Source: Mesorhizobium loti
GTDB taxonomy: Bacteria > Pseudomonadota > Alphaproteobacteria > Rhizobiales > Rhizobiaceae
Direction: 5' to 3'
NCBI RefSeq assembly: GCF_001510895.1
Contig: NZ_LPWA01000013.1
Coordinates: 103,660 to 167,659 of the forward strand
DNA: 64,000 nt
Shown here one piece after another: positions 60,449 through 64,000 of this stretch (position 1 is its first letter; the number at the start of each line of letters is the position of its first letter). The position numbers were made by a program, and so were the translations under genes. The notes beneath the pieces are model-generated. The model was not told the DNA's origin. It saw nothing but the letters and a program-made list of their open reading frames with translations, and did no database searches.

Positions 60449-63393
60449 ACAGAACCGGAAATCGGCTCGTCACCGGCGGCCGCATCGACCGCATCCAGCC
60501 GCTGGGCTTCGTCTTCGACGGCCGCGAACTTACCGGCTATCAGGGCGACACGCTCGCTTCCGCGCTTTTGGCCAACGGCGTCACGCTCGCCGGCCGCAGC
60601 TTCAAATATCACCGGCCACGCGGCATCTTTTCGGCCGGCCCCGAAGAGCCGAACTCGCTGGTCACCCTCGGAACCGGCGGACGGCGCCAGCCGAACCTGC
60701 CGGCGACGACGCTCGAACTGGCGGACGGCATGACCGCCGAAAGCCAGAACCGCTGGCCCTCGCTCGCCTTCGACATGCAGAGCATCAACGGGCTATTCGC
60801 GCCCTTCCTCTCCGCCGGCTTCTACTACAAGACGTTCATGGGGCCGACACGGCGCGCCTGGATGTTCTATGAGCATTTCATCCGCAAAGCGGCGGGCCTG
60901 GGTCGTGCCGGCACGGAGCCGGACCCCGGCCGCTACGAGGCGCGGCATGCATTTGCCGACGTCGCCGTCGTCGGCGGCGGTCCGGCCGGCCTTTCGGCGA
61001 CGCGCGCGGCGGCGGCCGCGGGCGCGAGGGTCGCTCTGATCGAACAGGATTTTCTGCTCGGCGGCCGGTTGCTGTCCGAACATGCGGACGAAGAAGCGGC
61101 CGCCTGGCTGAGCGCGATTGAGGCCGAACTGGTGGGCTTCGACAACGTCACCCTGATGCGCAGGACGCTGGCGTTCGGCGTCTTTGACGGCAACACGCTG
61201 GGGCTGATCGAGCGTCGTGACGATCCGGCAGCGGAAGGTGCCGCGCGCCAGGTCTTCACCATGCTTCGCGCCCGCGCGATCGTCTTTGCCGCCGGGGCCA
61301 TCGAGCGGCCGCTTGTCTTTTCCAACAACGACCGGCCGGGCGTCATGCTGGCCTCCGCCGCCCGGACCTATCTCAACCGTTTCGCGGTCCTGCCGGGCAG
61401 GAAGATCCTCGTCGCCACCACGAATGACGGCGCCTACCGCGCCGCCTTCGACCTCGCCGCCGCCGGCGCCGAGGTGACGGTCGCGGATCAGCGCGGCGCT
61501 CCGCCCGCCGGCTTGGCTGCGGAGGCCAGGCGCCTGAACATAACGATCCGCACCGGCAGCCTGATCGCCGACCTGCGCGGCGGCCATGCCGTGAAGGCCG
61601 CGCGACTTGCTGGGCCGGACGGCAATCTGGAAATTGCCTGCGACCTGGTCTGCCTGTCCGGCGGCTGGTCGCCGAGTGTGCATCTCACCTCGCATCTCGG
61701 TATCAAACCGGTCTATCGCGACGATATCGATGCCTTCGTTCCCGGCGACTTTCCGGCCGGCCAGTTCGGCGCCGGCGCGGTTGTCGGCCGCTTCTCAACC
61801 GCCGATGCCATCGAGGACGGCCACCGCGCCGGCGTTGAAGCGGCATCGTCCTGCGGAAAATCGGCAGCGGTACCGGCGCCGCTCAAAATCGATCTCGGCG
61901 AGGCGGCGGCCGGTCCGTTTCGCGCGATCCCGTCCACGGGGCGGGGCAAGGCCTTCGTCGACTTCCAGATGGATGTGACCACCAAGGACATCGAGCTCGC
62001 CCATCGCGAAGGCTATGAATCGGTCGAGCACCTGAAGCGCTACACCACGCTCGGCATGGGCACCGACCAGGGCAAGACCAGCAATTTTGCAGCACTGTCG
62101 GCCATGGCGGCGCTGCGCCAGGCGACGATCCAGCAAACCGGGACCACGACCTTTCGCCCGCCCTATGCGCCCGTCGCCATCGGCGCGCTCGCCGGCCGTG
62201 CCGTCGGCCACCATTTCAAACCGGTCCGCCGCACGCCCATGCACGACCGGCACTTAGCCGACGGCGCCGAAATGCTCGAGGTGGGGCTGTGGATGCGACC
62301 CTATTTCTACCGCGGCGCGGGAAGCGATGTGAACGAAGCCTATGTCGCCGAGATGCGCATGGTGCGTGAAGCCGCCGGACTGATGGACATCTCCACCCTC
62401 GGCAAGATCGACGTGCAGGGGCCGGATGCCGCCGCCTTCCTCGACCGTGTCTATGCCAACGGCTTCGCCAAGCTGTCGGTCGGCCGCGCGCGCTACGGCG
62501 TCATGCTGCGCGACGATGGCATCGTCTTCGACGACGGCACGACCACGAGGCTTTCCGAAACCCAGTTCTTCATGACCACCTCGACCGCCAAGGCGGCCGA
62601 TGTGCAGTCGCGGCTGGAATTCCTGCTCGACACGGCGTGGCCGGAGCTGCGTGTCGCCGTCACCTCGGTCAGCGACGAATGGGCGGCGATGTCGGTCGCT
62701 GGCCCGAAGAGCCGCGATGTCCTTGCCGCCGCATTCCCGGAGCTCGATGTCTCGAACGAGGCGCTGCCTCATATGGGCTTCATCGAGGCCGCGTTCGACG
62801 GACGGGCGCTGCGCATCATCCGCCTCAGCTATTCCGGCGAGCGCGCCTACGAGATCTATGTCGGCGCCAGCCGCGGCGAACGGCTCTGGAGCCGCCTGAT
62901 CGAAGTTGGCGCGCCATTCGGCCTGAAACCCTACGGGGTCGAGGCGCTCGGTGCGCTCCGCGTCGAGAAGGGCCATGTCGCCGGACCGGAAATCGATGGC
63001 CGCACCACGCTCGACGATCTCGGCCTTGGCCGGATGGCCGGCAAGCGCACCGGTTTCGTCGGCGAAGTACTGCGGCATCGCCCGGCATTCCTGGCGCCCG
63101 ATCGCCAGCGGCTGGTCGGGCTGGAATGCGTCGAGGAGGGCAAGCGACTGCGCGGCGGCGCGATCTTGTTCCTGCCTGGCGATGCCATCGCCGGCCACGG
63201 ACGCGGCCGGATCACGTCCGTCACCTTCAGCCCCGAGCTCGGCCGCTATGTCGGACTGGCGCTGCTTGCCGGCGATGTCGCGGCAGAGGGAAGCGAGGTC
63301 GTCGCCGCCTATCCGATGCGGGCCGAGACCGTTCGCGCCCGCATCGTGTCGCGCGTGTTCTTAGATCCCAAGGGAGAGCGACTGCATGGTTGA
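60445..63393 (+). CDS. soxA: Sarcosine oxidase alpha subunit
   Basis: 982 residues, intact. N-terminal ferredoxin-like domain (GYQGDTLASALLANGV, SFKYHRPRGIFSAGPEEPN), dinucleotide-binding domain (VAVVGGGPAGLSATRAAAAA), and a C-terminal aminomethyltransferase (GcvT-like) domain from about 640 (MRMVREAAGLMDISTLGKID) that hands the methylene group to THF. Overlaps soxD by four and soxG by eight bases. GlyA, at the other end of the window, can use the resulting methylene-THF. Confidence 0.96.
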   Translation: MNRTGNRLVTGGRIDRIQPLGFVFDGRELTGYQGDTLASALLANGVTLAGRSFKYHRPRGIFSAGPEEPNSLVTLGTGGRRQPNLPATTLELADGMTAESQNRWPSLAFDMQSINGLFAPFLSAGFYYKTFMGPTRRAWMFYEHFIRKAAGLGRAGTEPDPGRYEARHAFADVAVVGGGPAGLSATRAAAAAGARVALIEQDFLLGGRLLSEHADEEAAAWLSAIEAELVGFDNVTLMRRTLAFGVFDGNTLGLIERRDDPAAEGAARQVFTMLRARAIVFAAGAIERPLVFSNNDRPGVMLASAARTYLNRFAVLPGRKILVATTNDGAYRAAFDLAAAGAEVTVADQRGAPPAGLAAEARRLNITIRTGSLIADLRGGHAVKAARLAGPDGNLEIACDLVCLSGGWSPSVHLTSHLGIKPVYRDDIDAFVPGDFPAGQFGAGAVVGRFSTADAIEDGHRAGVEAASSCGKSAAVPAPLKIDLGEAAAGPFRAIPSTGRGKAFVDFQMDVTTKDIELAHREGYESVEHLKRYTTLGMGTDQGKTSNFAALSAMAALRQATIQQTGTTTFRPPYAPVAIGALAGRAVGHHFKPVRRTPMHDRHLADGAEMLEVGLWMRPYFYRGAGSDVNEAYVAEMRMVREAAGLMDISTLGKIDVQGPDAAAFLDRVYANGFAKLSVGRARYGVMLRDDGIVFDDGTTTRLSETQFFMTTSTAKAADVQSRLEFLLDTAWPELRVAVTSVSDEWAAMSVAGPKSRDVLAAAFPELDVSNEALPHMGFIEAAFDGRALRIIRLSYSGERAYEIYVGASRGERLWSRLIEVGAPFGLKPYGVEALGALRVEKGHVAGPEIDGRTTLDDLGLGRMAGKRTGFVGEVLRHRPAFLAPDRQRLVGLECVEEGKRLRGGAILFLPGDAIAGHGRGRITSVTFSPELGRYVGLALLAGDVAAEGSEVVAAYPMRAETVRARIVSRVFLDPKGERLHG

Positions 63394-63898
63394 GCCTCTG
63401 TCATTGAAAGATTTCAACCTCTCGGCGGCCGATTGCGCGATCGTCCAGATCGAGGGCTGGGACGGGATGCTGGCAAAATTCGAGGCGAGCGTCTCGCAGG
63501 CATTGGGCGCGCCCCTGCCCGCCAGAGTCGGCGAGACGGTCCGCCATGCCGGTGTGCTGGTCGTCCGGGTTGCTCCGCGCCGTTTCTGGTTGGTTTCCGA
63601 GGCCGGCGCGAAACCGCCGGCCCTGACCGCCGATCCCGAACTTGGCTATTCGGTGTTCCTTGGCGAAGGCCGGGTGCGCCTCAGGATGGACGGGATGCGC
63701 CTCCCCGAAATTCTCTCCAAATGCATCGCCGTCGACTGGTTGTCGCCCGCCGCCGCGCGCGGCCGCGCGTGGCAGACCGCCTTTCACCACCTACCGGTGC
63801 TTCTGCTGCGCACAGCCGAAACCGCCTGCGATCTTTTTGTGCCGCGAAGTTTTGCAAAGAGCCTGGCCGACTGGATCGCCGACAGCGCTGCGGAGTGA
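63386..63898 (+). CDS. soxG: Sarcosine oxidase gamma subunit
   Basis: 170 residues. Contains the SoxG features LPARVGETVRHAGVLVVRVA and APRRFWLVSEAG, with CIAVDWLSPAAARGRAWQTA toward the end. Overlaps the soxA 3' end by eight bases. It is the final gene of the operon; four bases beyond its stop the IS5-type element begins. Confidence 0.92.
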   Translation: MVEPLSLKDFNLSAADCAIVQIEGWDGMLAKFEASVSQALGAPLPARVGETVRHAGVLVVRVAPRRFWLVSEAGAKPPALTADPELGYSVFLGEGRVRLRMDGMRLPEILSKCIAVDWLSPAAARGRAWQTAFHHLPVLLLRTAETACDLFVPRSFAKSLADWIADSAAE

Positions 63899-63901
63899 GG
63901 G

Positions 63902-64000
63902 CTAGGCTGTAGTGACAATTTAATCATTTGAGCCAGAGCATGATAGCTGCGAGCTTGACGAAGCCGAGGAAGTTTGCGGCGATTTTGTCGTAGCGCGTTG
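63902..64000 (-). mobile_element. End of an IS5-family insertion sequence
   Basis: The last 99 bases contain the transposase 3' end and a short non-coding margin, GGCTGTAGTGACAATTTAAT, that should hold the terminal inverted repeat. CTAG at 63902-63905 could be the target duplication. The rest lies outside the window, so the boundaries are estimates. Confidence 0.75.
63924..64000 (-). CDS. IS5-type transposase, C-terminal fragment
   Basis: The minus strand reads TRYDKIAANFLGFVKLAAIM then LWLK and stop (TGA at 63926-63924). The R-Y-D-K-x-A-x-N-F-L...A-x-x-L-W-L ending is characteristic of DDE transposases of the IS5 family. Only about 25 residues are in the window, so whether the copy is complete is unknown. 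Confidence 0.8.
   Translation of the reverse strand, partial: TRYDKIAANFLGFVKLAAIMLWLK

Overview
The window reads as chromosome of a high-GC alphaproteobacterium of the order Hyphomicrobiales, most likely Mesorhizobium or a close relative. The evidence is an LdtR-type MarR regulator near an L,D-transpeptidase, an OpgC-type glucan succinyltransferase, a GT90 LPS-type glycosyltransferase, a cysteine-poor (Mg-type) HemB, a heterotetrameric sarcosine oxidase operon, and intergenic palindromic repeats of the kind scattered through rhizobial genomes. This rests on protein family and gene order, not on a search.

Layout. 1-9.2 kb (mostly minus strand): exported protein fragment, glyA, CPA1 antiporter, L,D-transpeptidase with its likely regulator ldtR, a 3-hydroxyisobutyryl-CoA hydrolase and a DUF2066 protein. 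9.4-21.3 kb: hemB, a DHFR-like protein behind a perfect 12-bp inverted repeat, ppk2, an aldo/keto reductase, a GT90 enzyme, a GntR/MFS divergent pair, two tandem ~50-residue paralogues controlled in all likelihood by the adjacent LacI regulator, an OpgC protein and an esterase-like hydrolase. 21.4-25.7 kb: a tight four-gene operon, TelA / lipoprotein with solute-binding plus VWA domains / XpaC-like / second solute-binding protein. 25.9-35.2 kb: sthA, RDD protein, bpt, EamA transporter, AI-2E-family protein, parC, periplasmic protein. 35.3-49.4 kb: aspS, a DeoR regulator divergent from a sugar-type MFS transporter, a second MFS protein, rnd, MAPEG, guaB, a DHA2 pump, rlmE-gppA and a UPF0104 membrane protein. 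49.5-52.3 kb: tRNA-Gln(CTG) followed by a sparse accessory stretch of small unknown genes and a CBS-domain protein. 52.5-63.9 kb: an EhuABCD-like uptake system with its own GntR regulator, divergent from two M24 (ectoine hydrolase/creatinase superfamily) enzymes and soxBDAG. The window closes with the end of an IS5-type insertion sequence.

How genes work together. The last block looks like a self-contained import and degradation pathway: a polar solute is taken up, its C-N bond is cut by one or both M24 enzymes, and an N-methylated amino acid is oxidatively demethylated by the Sox complex. The TelA block looks like an envelope stress or metal-oxyanion system with two related extracytoplasmic binding domains.

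Sequence quality. At least twelve frameshifts occur in otherwise intact, highly conserved genes (two in aspS, one in glyA, one in bpt, and others). Nearly all are consistent with one lost base, several in short homopolymers. I treat them as probable consensus errors and annotate the genes as whole, giving the break position in each entry.
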